Assembly (NCBI RefSeq): GCF_964275005.1
Contig: NC_092706.1
Location: 5,746,564-5,810,563, forward strand
Length of the DNA: 64,000 nucleotides
DNA from: Diadema setosum
Lineage: Eukaryota > Echinodermata > Echinoidea > Diadematoida > Diadematidae
Direction of reading: 5' to 3'
The stretch's first letter is position 1; each line of letters starts with the position of its first letter. Shown piece by piece: positions 1-33,677 of this stretch. The notes under the pieces are model-generated. The model was not told the DNA's origin. It ran no database searches and saw only the letters and a list, made by a program, of their open reading frames with translations. The translations under genes and the position numbers were made by a program.

Positions 1-2346
1 TGAAATGCAGAAGAAGAAAACTTTAAAAAGTTAGAATAAGAGACAATAGGAATAAGTGTGCACAGGACTTGTAAACCATCAAAACAAATCAAGCCTTTGG
101 GGCAATTTACTTAGTACATGTGATTTTGTTTTTGTTTGGGGTTTTTTCATGTACCTAAGGCACAGATTAACTAGCATATTGTATCACAAACACATGGTTC
201 TGCATAACTGGATCCAAATATGGCTGTATTCAAGAACCCTGTGTTCACGGTTTTAATGTTCTGCTTGTTTGTTTCATTTTCGATCCGAGGAAATGGCTGG
301 ATAGCACATATTCAGCTGCGTAGCTGGTCTTCCATGGGGACCAGTTGGATGTGAGGTGGGACCACTTCACCAGGTTATGCACCCTGCTCTTTGTAATGAA
401 TGAATGAAGCAGGATTTTTACGTGCATTGAGTTGCCACTCTCTTACACAACGCTGCTTGCAGCTGATTCACATCCTCTCATGGTTAGCTACTTTTCACAA
501 TACATGTACTAGTATGCCAGACAACATAAACTTTCATCAAACCTCCCCTCTCCCCTATAGGAAATTTGTGCCCATCAATACATTGTACATACAAAATATA
601 AATATTCTTCTTTGTTTGTTGTTCCAAAAAGAAACGTATCACAACTCGCTAATAAAAATAACAATAATAAAATTGATACATGACATACAATAAACTTTGT
701 CAAAACGAAAATGAAGTGTCATATTCTGCTGCTAAGATATTTCACACGCATTAAACAAATTGCCAACACACATTTCTCCTGTAAGAGAAATTATCTCCGA
801 TAATAACCTCCATTATTACACTTTATTCATGGACAGAAAAACAACTTTCAAACATGTGAATTAGTTTCAACACTTGATATATATTTCTTCACCTTCTCCT
901 TTCTTCAATAACTTCAATTATGTACTTACAATGCAATGGTGACATAAAACTGATGACCACTGCAGTATAAAAGCTCAATTCCCATCTATGTCATCTTGGT
1001 TCCTATCCGTGTCACAGATGATAATTACTTCAAAACTTACTGGAATGTCATAGATACAATAAATCGGCTGACACTATCACACGTGTACAAATATGTACGT
1101 TCTTTCAAGATAATGCAAAAAAAAATAAATAAAAATAAAAAGCTACATAGAATACCGGTAGGTCTCTTTCTACCCCCCACCCCCCGCACATTGACACAGG
1201 CAAACACAGAGCACACGGCTATTTAGCACAATGAATCATCTCCAGAGTCCTAACTGCAATTAAAGGGAAAGTCCTAATCACTTAAAAGTTAGTCTAAAAA
1301 GAACAAGTAAAATCTCACAAGCATGACTGAAAACTTGCTTAAACTCAGACTCAAAGTAAGGAAGTTCTGAGATTTTAAAAATTTACTTTTTTTTTCTGCA
1401 AAACAGTTCTTGAAAAGCTGCTGGTATGCAAATAAGAGAGATGATGTCATTACCATGCAACTTTCCACTGATTGTGTACAAAAAAAAAAATATATGAAAT
1501 TTAATTTTTATGCTATACTATAAATGTAAAACAAATGGTAACTCCCGACTAAATAACTTTCCAAATAATGATCAGCCAAACACATTAGGATTTGAGGCTG
1601 AACCATAATTACGTTTGAACAGATATTCAAACTCTTTCTGTACAAACTGTATGGTAAGTTTTGAGGCCATGACACATAACTAACTCGCTCATTTTCATAT
1701 TCATATTACATATCTTAAGAACTGTTTACAGAAAATAAGCATAAGTCCACAATTTTACTCTTTCTTTTCAGACTAACCTCCTAACTGGTTCAGAATAGAT
1801 CTTTGATATAAGACTTCTTTTTCTCGTAATATACTTCATAGGAGCAGCAGCAGCAACAAGAAAATGTGCACTTTGTTTAGGTTATTTCACTATTGACATT
1901 TTAACTTTTCTTTCAAAGAAAACACCTCACTGTATTGTCCACTAAAAAGTGGTTAAAATAAATATCTTCTTACAAAAGAAAATAGAGTATATATTTGCTC
2001 TGTGAAAGAAATATTTACTGATATCAAATGGTGCATATAAATACTGGTCAGTGATTGGTCACGACGCAATCACATGAATGATGCAGCGAGGATCAAAATT
2101 GTCATATTGCTACCATTGATATCATGTCGGGCAATGTAATTCAAGAATTTGACTGAATGCAATGGGGCTAGTATGAAATGATGCGTATTTATGTGGATCA
2201 GTTCATGGTATAACACATCCTGCCTCGTCCATCACTGTACAAGTATAATGCTCGACAGTCCCTTGGCATTTATATTTTCACGTCGGGGTAATATTTTCCC
2301 TAAGAACTACACACTTAAGGAAAATATTATATCTTGGGGAATATAA

Positions 2347-2994
2347 TATGTGACCTGCCACAACAAAAGGATCATAAAGTCGCTAATGGCTGAGCCGAGA
2401 AAATCAAGTTTGAAGTCAGATCATCAAAATCGGTCAAAACAATTGGATTTCTGTTTTTGGCATAATTTTGAAGTCTCATGTATCGTCTATCATCTGCTGA
2501 AACTTTGAAGCAAAAATGATCAAAGGAAAGGCAAGAAATTAGCATTTTTCTGGGCCATGATTTTTTGACTTTCAATGGAACAGAAATGTGTCCAAAGATT
2601 TGGATTTAGCGCTGCAGCTAGACTCGGCCCCTAGCAACGAGGGAGTTATCTTATTGGTCACTGCGCAGCATACTGGTTACTGATTGGTGCTAAGCTTGAA
2701 TGAACATTGCAGAGGTTGCTAGGAGCATACCTGCTATTGTCAAGAGGTGAAAACTGTCTCGCCTTCCCTTTGATTTCGGAAGGAAACTTTGAAGGCGGTT
2801 TTCTTGAAATGCTGATTTCCTACACCACCCGACATGCGCTAATACAATCATTGATATCTCTGCAACTGAGTACTTTTATGAGTCATGTTATACATGAAAT
2901 TAAAGTGGAAGAGTAAAGGAATAATGTCACATCATTTTCAGATAATTGTCCTCCCCAGACTTTAGGATCCTTTAGTTGTGGCGTGTCACATATA
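2347..2994. mobile_element. Non-autonomous DNA transposon (about 650 bp) with terminal inverted repeats
   Basis: The left end tatgtgacctgccacaacaa and the right end (reverse-complemented ATATGTGACACGCCACAACT) match over about 35 bp through 'aaaggatc.taaagtc'. The interior has no coding capacity. It includes two ATTGGT (inverted CCAAT) motifs around 2654 and 2684. Confidence 0.7.
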
Positions 2995-3957
2995 AGTCCC
3001 ATGGGGATGTCATGTTTTATTACACCTCCAAAAAGGCAATATCTGCATACTATAATGGTGCATCCCTGTCCACAAGATTTAGAAAAATAAAAGAAAGTTC
3101 TCTTCTCTTGCTATAATAGCATATATCACCCCAAAATACACACTGAAAAACATGACAATTTATCTTCAGCAAATATTCACCTAATCAATGCCTGAAAAAA
3201 TTTTTTTAAAAAGACAACTTTTGCACTGGAGAAACTACAGTCATGAGGCAATTACACTGTATCTGTCTGTCACACAAATCTCAGTACTTTTCAGAAATCA
3301 TACCTACACATTGCATACATGCTAAATTACCAAAGAAAACAGTATCAGGACATTGTGTCTCTACATACTGAGATTGATACCTTTATACCTTTATGTCCAC
3401 TCAAGACATAAAAAAACAGTACAGCACGGTGTTACACCGCTGAAAGCAAATACCAATAATTAAAAGCCTGTTCGTCATTATAGCACATGTACATATTTCC
3501 CAAATGACTTCATGGTGCAATGTACAAGAACATTGCCCGAGAAGACCTGGTTGTGCAACTGGCATACAATTATTTCTCAGTTTCCATTCCTTTCAGGCAA
3601 CACAGAATACATCAAGTCTGGACAGTACAGCTTACAAAGTATCCAATGTCTACAGGCAATTTTGTTTGGCCCCACAAGTAGACGTTACAGTTTCAACCCC
3701 TGTGCAGTTTTGCAAAATGCCCAATTCTTTATGATGAAGACACCCACACACTGACTGGCATAGGTGGGACTACATTACAAATGATCTTACACAATGTAGT
3801 GGACATTCTCCTGTGATGACTTAGAGACAAAACCACATGCTTACATTAACTCTATATCACTGAGTGACATCTCACAAACATTACACTAAATTAAAGAGTG
3901 ATGAATCACAACATTAATACCAAGGGAAACATAATTTTCACGACGCTACAGGGCCTA

Positions 3958-4350
3958 TCTCAATGGAAGAGACATCACCACTACTGCCGCGACTGATCAG
4001 TTGCAGTGACACAAGCGACTGTAAAGACCAAAAAATGGTTTGCACTCTCACCAAAAAGGTGACTCCAGGGCAACATCTCGGACATCTCCGAACGAGGCAA
4101 AAACGAGGCCAGCAGGTTGCCTTGGGTCTCTGCACGGTTGCGGAGGTGACATGAACAAAATTTGTTTCCGCGACTTGGCCGCAACTGATGGAGACGTCAC
4201 GGAGATGTCTACGAGACTAGCTGGAGACTGGAAAAAGTTTCTAAAAAAATTGAACTTGTTTAATTCTCTGGAGACTCCCTGGAGACCTGGCCGGTCCCCA
4301 GGAGACGTCTCAGAGATGTCTCCTCAACCAGCAGAGACTCCGGTCGCTAT
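3958..4350. repeat. GGAGAC/TCTCC-rich repeat
   Basis: The motif ggagac and its relatives (gtctc, gagatgtct, gagacgtc) recur more than ten times, with local palindromes such as ggagacgtctcagagatg. It also contains paired 'gcgactgatcagttgc' and 'ccgcaactgatgg' segments. Probably an old composite repeat. Small open frames here have no resemblance I recognise. Confidence 0.4.
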
Positions 4351-5423
4351 TATGTTGCCGTCCAGTCTCCAGGCCAATGAGATTACCCACGTGTAAACCA
4401 TCACAACAAATGTGCCATTGGGACAGAGAGATGCCCTATACTTCCTTGAAGTATTGCAAAAGTGTGCAAGGTGACGGCAATCCTGTGACTCTGGTGGCAT
4501 ATCCAAATCAATTCAGAAACAAATGTACAATTGAAATATCACTTTTCTGTTAATGAATAACCTGCTTTCTCTTCTTAATAACCCTTTAAGTCTCATACCA
4601 AAATTTAGAGTTGCTTAAGAACTAGTAAAAGATAGATTTCAGCCTTTATCCATCATTTCATTCAGCACATTGTTAGTCGGTTTGGCTTGAAAATAAGTCA
4701 AACTGTGTGAGATAACACCCCCTCCCTATCCCATTTTGCATGCTATCTCTCTTCCCTTGCTTTTGTCTAAAATGAAACCGTGCATCTCTTTCACTCAATC
4801 GTCTAGAAAAAGTACAAACACAGAAACAACAATGGAGTAACTAGCAATTAAAGTTGACAACAGCGAAAGTAACCGACTGGTATGGACTCTTCATCATGTG
4901 GGATTAATGTTATCATTCTAATTTGATGTAAACTGATTTGTTTTACACGATGCTATAGAAACCATGAATGCTTGAGAGAGCTAGCAACTGTGGGATCGAC
5001 AGCTTTATGTGACTTTGAACGACACAGTTCTCACCCTTTGCTATTTCCAATTCGGTCAACTTCTTCAGCGAATAAAATCCCTCTACAATCATTGCCATGT
5101 AGATGCAAAGAACGGTGGCACAATTTGTGCATTCACAGAATGCACATAATAATATTATTGGTATAGACTGCCCTCAAAAGGTTAAGTACTATTCAGGTCA
5201 AAATATGACCACAGGTGACAATGGCTGCAAAGCACTTCACGAGCAGACCAATGACAGCTTCAGACTTGCATTTTGCGGTTATAAAGTAATCACTGATGAC
5301 ACAAACTGGTTAAATAACAACCAGTTGCACATCACTTGGATCAGAACACAACTACAGATGAAGCTGACACCAGATTGCCTTCCACAAAAATAAACAAACA
5401 AAACAAAACAATACACTTATAAT

Positions 5424-5660
5424 ATTGTGTATGCCATATATTTCGCGGAGCAGGGTGTTTTCTGCGAATCGGGACTTCCCGACAATTTTGCAAATCGTTT
5501 AATTCACGATTATGGAATAAAGTCGGAATGGAGAAATGTATGCATCCACGTCACATTCATGCCAGGATCGGAGTTAATATTTTTGCGTGTTTTTAAATTC
5601 TCGAATAGTACCCGACTTCGGCGAAAATACAAACCTCGCGAAATATAAGGCGTATACAGT
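5424..5660 (+). mobile_element. Foldback MITE, 'gcgaaat' family, copy 1
   Basis: About 240 bp running from tgtatgcc.atatttcgcg to gcgaaatataaggcgtatac. The interior segment 'aatcgggacttcccgacaat' and 'gtacccgacttcggcgaaaa' is shared with the copies at 14363 and 18131. Ends are inverted repeats. Lies about 200 bp downstream of the PLEKHA8 stop. Confidence 0.7.
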
Positions 5661-5865
5661 ACGCCTTTGGTTAGAATCTAATTGCCAGGCAGCGGTCACT
5701 GACATAAACTTTGCAATAATGAACACTGATAGCAAAGGTGGCTTTCGATAATAAAATAATCATCTTGATCATAGTGGGACAAGGATGACGCTGACTTAAA
5801 AACACATTTTCAAGATGCATTCGGCAGGGGATTGCTCCCAGATGCAACCAGAATAACTCCCGATC

Positions 5866-27385
<21,520 letters not shown>

Positions 27386-27740
27386 GACTACAATTCATGC
27401 GATGTGCCGATATGCCAAAGTACAGATACTATTATCCCAGCTGTAATAACACGGCTGACGGTGCAATGATTCGTAGTTCTTCCCCGTTGTTCGCCACGCC
27501 GATCCCTTTGCCTACTATCCCACGAGCAGAAACTGTTAGATGCCACACACTGTCTACATACAGCTATAAACTCTAGTGGGTCTAGCTCGAGCGCTCAGTG
27601 CCGTGCAGTCTACCGTACATACATACAGCACTGGCTCAGCTGTTGTGCACGGTATCCGCTGCTACACCGCGTAGCATACACAGGGTACGGTCATAGCGGC
27701 TAGCGGCTAGCGGCTACACCTGCAAGCAAGGAATGTTGTG
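27386..27740 (-). promoter_or_regulatory. 5' UTR and probable promoter of PLEKHA8
   Basis: Sequence directly upstream of the PLEKHA8 ATG is richer in CG dinucleotides than the surrounding introns and holds a three-fold (TAGCGGC) direct repeat near 27694-27718. No clear TATA box is seen on the minus strand. TSS position unknown. Confidence 0.4.
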
Positions 27741-28017
27741 CATGCCACTGATCAGTGGTGCATGCCACAGAACTCTTCTGTGGTGCATGCCCATTTTTTT
27801 GCCAAGCTACGTCTACACTACACACACACACCTACACACATACACTAACACCGCGTTCACCTTTGGTTCACAGGTAGAATTCTACAGGGCTCTGGAATTC
27901 TACTAGACGCCTAGAAACTTTTGTCCTTACCCGGAAGTCATTTATCTAGATCATGCTCTTTCTTCTTTTCTTCTGTTTTCTACTATCCCTTAACCACTTT
28001 TTCTTTCTTCTTTCTTA

Positions 28018-28448
28018 CCAGGGGTGTATCCAGGATTTTTTCTGGGGGGGGGGTCGTAATCACAATTTTTGGACCTTTACCTTTGCGAGAGAGCGGAGCG
28101 ACCGAGCGAGGGGAGGGTGTGGGAGGGGGGTCCCCCCTCCCATGGTAGGGAGTTTTTGAATTTTATATATTAAAATGGGGCCATTTGGTGCATACAAAAG
28201 TGACTTTTTCGGCATGGCAGTGCAGCTTAGAAATAAGGTAAATTATGCGTAACTAAGTTACGAAATTTACGATGTTTTTGACAATTTGCTGGAACACCGG
28301 TCACTTTTTTCCCCTTTTGTAGGCCTATATAGAGTAAAAAGCCCTCAAAAAACAAAAATGTCTTTTACAAAAAGTGGACCTTTTGAAAATTGGGGGGGGG
28401 GGGGTCGTACGACCCTCCCGACCCCCCCCCCCCTTGCATACACCCATG
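28018..28448. mobile_element. G/C-ended element, 'ggggtgtatccaggattt...gggtcg' family
   Basis: Left ccaggggtgtatccaggatt followed by a G run and gtcg. The right end is cgacc-C run-ttgcatacacccatg, its reverse complement. The interior has 'gcgagagagcggagcgaccg agcgagg'. Elements of this type are common in marine invertebrate genomes. Confidence 0.65.
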
Positions 28449-28524
28449 CTTACTGTCTGTTTTCTCTTTTTCCTTTCTTCCTGCCGTCTAATGCCAATTA
28501 TGTTTTGCTTTAAAATTCCATAGG

Positions 28525-28526
<2 letters not shown>

Positions 28527-28561
<35 letters not shown>

Positions 28562-28571
28562 TGTGTGTGTG
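28527..28571. repeat. (GT)n microsatellite
   Basis: About 45 bp of GT with one CT interruption. Confidence 0.95.
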
Positions 28572-28619
28572 AGGGATTGAGGAATTCCACTAGAATTATT
28601 CTATGGCTTTAATGTTTGT

Positions 28620-28862
28620 ATATAGTAGTGAGTTGTTATATTACATGTCTTAACTTGCCTTTCCAGGGGTTCTTATTATACAAGCTTGCTTTTCTAAGAC
28701 CCCTCCACTTTACATCTATGCATCTACATGCATTGTCAATTTATATTCAATTCTGCAAATTGTTTTAATCACATATTCAACAATGTATTCCTTGTTACAT
28801 ATTATTGTTCTTATGTAATTTTTGTATTGTGGAAACTTTTAATAAACTTGAACTTGAACTTC
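28620..28862 (+). mobile_element. Possible 3' end of a non-LTR retrotransposon or retroposed sequence
   Basis: Ends 'ttttaataaacttgaacttg aactt', an AATAAA-like signal followed by a short TTGAAC tandem, the typical tail of some LINE/CR1-like copies. No reverse transcriptase reading frame is seen upstream, so at most a 5'-truncated copy. Confidence 0.3.
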
Positions 28863-29111
28863 CTTTCTTTTTTCCTTTTCTTTGGGAGAGAAAAGACCAG
28901 AATTTAAGACAAAAAAAAATGCTATTCCTTAGTCGACAAGAACAGTATGGCTTGTAATTCAACAAATCACTTTTATACCAATAGAAGTGTTGATAAATAG
29001 GCCTACTATGGCACTACTATTCATTTTTTTTTCTGTGAAACACACTATATAGATTTTTTTTTAATCATTAATATGCAGTTTGTTTATTTGGGCTTTGTTA
29101 GGATTATAATA

Positions 29112-29277
29112 CAGTGGGGGATCCAGGGGGGTGCACCACCCCCTTTAATTTTTGTTAAAATAAAAGAAATAAGAAAAAATGAAAGGGGGCTCATGTGCCC
29201 CCTTTTATTTTCTTTATTTTCAAAGAAACCATCTTTGTCAGCAACTCCCCCCCCCCCCTTACTAGATCCACCCCTGT
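29112..29277. mobile_element. Small element with 'cagtgggggatccagggggg' ends
   Basis: Left cagtgggggatccagggggg; the right end -C run-ttactagatccacccctg is its reverse complement. Inner arms 'gggggctcatgtgccccc' form a hairpin with flanking 'taaaataaaagaaataagaa' and 'tattttctttattttcaaag'. Confidence 0.75.
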
Positions 29278-29434
29278 AATACATACATACAGATACATGC
29301 AGACATATAAAAATACATAGGATACAAATTGTATACATACAACCTTGTACATACATACATTACATGTAAAGCATATATAGGGTTACCGTACTACCTGTAC
29401 ATTATATGCATACAAAATATACTCATATATGAGT

Positions 29435-29437
<3 letters not shown>

Positions 29438-29493
<56 letters not shown>
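29438..29493. repeat. (AC)n microsatellite
   Basis: 56 bp of AC dinucleotides, nearly pure. Confidence 0.97.
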
Positions 29494-29498
<5 letters not shown>

Positions 29499-29753
29499 AC
29501 AAATAGAGAATGCACAGTTTGCACATATACATGTATACACCTAACATGAATGATTCTTTGATGCAATGAATCAACTGCTCCATGTACTGAATTACTACTA
29601 AAATCTTCATCCATGAACCCGCTCCAAGTGTAATAAAGATAAAATCCTATGCTACATCTTCTGTGCCATCCCAATTGGTAAGCCTACTCGTATTTGATTG
29701 ATGTAGTGGAAGGCTATTGGAAAGTGCCTGGGAAAGAACAGAAGATAATCAGA

Positions 29754-29847
29754 ATTAACTCTTTGAGGACGAGTCCCGAGTATACTCGGGCAAGTGTCTA
29801 TGGGAAATGTGTGTTGTAGCAAAGTCAGCCCATCTGTAACAGGTTAA
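29754..29847 (+). mobile_element. 94-bp palindrome-core family, intact-looking copy
   Basis: ttaactctttgaggacgagt followed by the perfect palindrome cccgagtatactcggg (29775-29790), 'caagtgtctatgggaaatgt' and the end 'taacaggttaa'. Abuts the next TTAA element at 29844. Confidence 0.75.
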
Positions 29848-30220
29848 AGGCATAGGCCTAATTTACCATTTGCAGATGAAACAGAAACCCAGCATTAGTG
29901 CTTTAAAATAGTTCTAAAATATGAGTTAGGGATAGAAACAAACACTGTAAAAATCTGAATCTGTATAATCTGTATAATCGAAGTATTGTTAAATACACAA
30001 AATGTGAACAATAGTTATGATAAGAATTCTTCCAGATTAAACCGTCTACAGTTATGGTTTAGTGAGAAAAATACTGATATCTCCTTGTATTTTAGGCCTT
30101 ATTGTGAGAATTTTATATGGTAGGATGTTTTGTGATACAACAGATCTACACATATGCATCAAATGTTTTATCTTGAACATTTTTAAAAACACTTCTCCCA
30201 AAGGTAAACTGGACCTTTAA
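29844..30220 (-). mobile_element. TTAA-bounded repeat, 'aaaggtcctgtttacctttgg' family, copy 2 (reversed)
   Basis: Runs ttaaaggcataggcctaatt ... 'gatgaaacagaaacccagca tt', 'accgtctacagttatggttt', 'tggtaggatgttttgtgata' ... 'caaaggtaaactggaccttt aa'. It is the reverse complement of the copies at 24654 and 51062. Confidence 0.8.
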
Positions 30221-33046
30221 ACACCACTTGTCGTGCAGTGTCTGGACCAAGTGCAAGAAAAATTGACAGAGGAAAAGGAGCTCGTATAAAAAGAAATTCA
30301 AACATTTCTCACTTGCATCTATTAAAATCACTTCTATTACATATTCACAAATCTAACACAAAACATCAACACACACACACACACATACACACACTTCTAA
30401 CACAATCACTTCTTATACATATACTCACAGTACATGAAGAAAAAAAAAAGACTTTCTGCTAGTGTGAATGGACCTCACCTGATGAGGAATGCATTGGCCA
30501 GATAAGGAAAGGACAAAAAGCATAATTATGCAAAAGGGACATACAGATTGAAAATTTTGCTCTCCATCACACTCCGTTTTACGCTATCCGACAAGGTTGT
30601 GACTGTTACTTTAATTGCAGAGCCAGCTCATATCACCATCACACTTACTGAATAATGGATGTAGAGTATTAAAAATTCAGATCTGTAATTACAGTTTGTT
30701 AATGGGTATACCAAACACACAGAACACTATCACTACTTTCATCCACTCTCACATACTGTACATCTGATATATACAGCAAGAAAGGCAGCACAACGTTAAC
30801 GGTCATACAGTAATTTCTATTTTTTTTATTATTTTTTCCACTTTATCATACATACCTCTATCATCATACAGATGGGAGTTCAACGCCAAAATACATCATA
30901 CCTCACATCAGATCTTTGCGTTCACATAGAGAACATCCAATCGAGACTACACAGTATAGCTAGTACACTATTTACAGTGGGTAAATTGGTCGCAAACATA
31001 ATCTGTACACTTGAGATCAAACGCTTGTCATTTGAAACTGTCATCGCCCTTTCCCACTGATCAGAAAGCAAGATGTCAACTCTGTCGAGCCTTTGTCAAA
31101 GAAAGCCAATTCAGAGGCTGCATTAAGCGAAACAATCAGAGAAATAAAATAACCTATAGTGATGAATACACTCTCATAGAAACTAAACATGTTTTGCTGG
31201 GTGCAGTTGAAATTTCAATAATACTTTTCTGGCAACGGAAGTGCTTTTCGGTGATTCCAAAACATTCCGATGGCCAATCACAAACCTAATAGTTGACAAC
31301 GTAATTCCATCAGAATCAGTCTTGGTGAAAAGAGTGCTGGAAAAGCCCTATACATCTTTATCAGTTCTGTGAGTAACAAACTGGTCACAAGTTTTACAAT
31401 CAAACTGACACACTTTGTACATAGTATCTCAACAAAACCATCTTTCGCATCAGGCCTCATATCCATGTTCAATGATAGTGCTTTTGATGATGGATACAGC
31501 AATAGTCCACCTCAAAACAAAAGAAAAGAAATATAGCAAGTTCACACTTGGGAGGATGTAAGCGAAATCCTGGTTCACCTTTCTTTTCACCAATTGGTGT
31601 ACACAGTTCTGCCAAAACCGCTCGGGGCATTTTATGACCATGACAATTTGGTAACATTATGCAGTTACACAGGTTGCATCAATTCTTTTCACAGACTGCA
31701 AAATAATAACAAAAAAGGAATAAGTAAAGAGACAAATGGCAACTTGTGTCAATTTGACATTGTAATTTTCATAGACTGTAAGTTAAATATCACTCTTTAC
31801 AATTTCTATCCTTCCACAGACTAGTCAGTCATCACAATCCTCAGGTTTCAAGAATCAGGAAATATCTGATCTATTTCAGTCCTGGGGTTTGCTGTTTTTA
31901 CGTATGATGAGCATTTTGGGCCACTCCTACACACCCTTTATTTTGTTCCTGTGTCTTTTACATTCAGCTCAATGCATTTGACAAAAAAAAAAAAACACAA
32001 ACAAACAATGACTTGGCCACAATACTGTTTAAATTCAAGACACACAAAAAGAAAAAAATACAAAAAGAACCCTTTAACTGTCAATAACAGACTGTACTAT
32101 TAAGTATTGCAACATCAGAATTTTTAAGGTCATACTAAATACCTGTGGCATTTGAATGAATGCAGCCTTTAACAATATTTTTAAGGGTTAGAGGTATTGG
32201 CTTTTTTGTTTCAGGCAAGCTATTATGTGTCTGAATGTTACATTGTAATTGGGCTTACATCAGACATTTTGCATCTTCAAAACTAAGAAGAATCAACTAA
32301 AATGAAAGAAAATACCCCATACGAATATCTCGATAAAAACAATCTCAGCTTTATAAAAAAAAACAACAACAACAATCCCAACCAGGAGTACAGACATGAA
32401 TACCACTTAGACACACACACAAGAACATGAATACAACACTTAGCAGACAACATCCACAACTTTATCATAACAGCCGAGAGGGCGTCTCGACTTTCAGATA
32501 AGCACATCTGACACAGAAACAGAGGTGCAATTTCAGTCCCTTTGTTTCAATTTCATCTTAAAAACCAAACCACTTCCATTTCATAAAGGTCTTCTCACAT
32601 CTAGTCTTTCACATTAACATGACACAAGACAGTCAACCTATTTCTGACCACTCCCATTACAGTCTCAAAATATTAAATATCTTCTCCACATTTGTGGGTA
32701 CACATCTATATATTCTCTGCTCTAAAATTGTTAAAGGAAACAAAAAAAAGAAATACAGGATTTTGGCTTATGAAGCCTCTCCTCCTTGTGTGCACCTTTA
32801 AAATAACCTCACTTTACATTCCTGAGAGTACACGTATAAGAAGAGAGAGTTTCCTTTTAATAGAACAGCTTGATGTCATTGATGTTGGATTGTATTTCTA
32901 CAAGAAAACTTGCAAAATCTCCAGGTGACCACAAAAACAAATCACATTATTAAAATTTCAATTTCATTATCATAGCCAAAATATGATTTTCAGAAACTCC
33001 ATGGAACAAACATATTGGGGTAAATTTGCCCTTCCTTTCACAATCC

Positions 33047-33134
33047 ACCCCCCCCCCCCCCAAAAAAAAAAAAGAGAGAGATGAGAGAGAAAGAGAGAGA
33101 ATGAGACAAAGACAGATAGAGGGAGGAAAAAAAA
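33047..33134. repeat. C-run / A-run / GA-rich low-complexity tract
   Basis: About 15 C followed by about 11 A, then agagagagatgagagagaaa-type purine repeats to 33134. Confidence 0.9.
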
Positions 33135-33584
33135 AAACAAAAACAAAGAGAGACATAACATGTTGACATGTGTGTATAAGTTTTGAAGATTAAGAATCAA
33201 GCAGGACATTCTCACTGGCATGTCAATATATTTTAAACATCCAAAAAGGAGCGGACACATTTGAGGATACTGTAAGGGGCAATTTTCTGAACAAGATTTC
33301 AATTCCATCAGTCAACATGATCAAAACGCGCGAAAATGAAACTGAAGTTTAGCTCATACCTCTCTGTGTATCAACAAAGATTTTCCTTCCAAATATATAT
33401 TGAGGTTTCAAGTTCAACAAACCCAACCATAATTATTGTAAAAGTTGGCACTGCTGTGTAATAAATGTTGGAGGAATATGAGTCTAGGCTACTTGCATAT
33501 GGGATACTAATTTTACTGCTCATGATCGATGCAAATCATTTGGTGGAAGACAAGCATGCTATTCTACATCCAAAATATCAATAA

Positions 33585-33677
33585 TTAACCTGTTGAAGAC
33601 TAGTCCCGAGAATATTCAGGCAGGTGTCCATAATGAATGCATGTTATGGTAAAATCAGCTAGTTTTCAACAAGTTAA
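33585..33677 (+). mobile_element. 94-bp palindrome-core family, copy
   Basis: ttaacctgttgaagactagt, then cccgagaatattcagg (33605-33620), 'caggtgtccataatgaatg', ending tcaacaagttaa. It lies in the region that may be MAP3K12/13 3' UTR. Confidence 0.7.

Larger units (their letters stand above)
1..5865. other. 3' flank / possible long 3' UTR of PLEKHA8; no gene seen
   Basis: AT-rich sequence with only short open frames and no recognisable protein. Minus-strand AATAAA signals are present at about 3016-3021 and 822-827 and could end a long PLEKHA8 3' UTR. The stretch also carries the inverted-repeat elements listed separately. No tRNA or other RNA gene recognised. Confidence 0.4.

Noticed and set aside
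4040..4396. 118-codon frame in the GGAGAC block
   Set aside because: The reading frame follows the repeat motif; no protein features.
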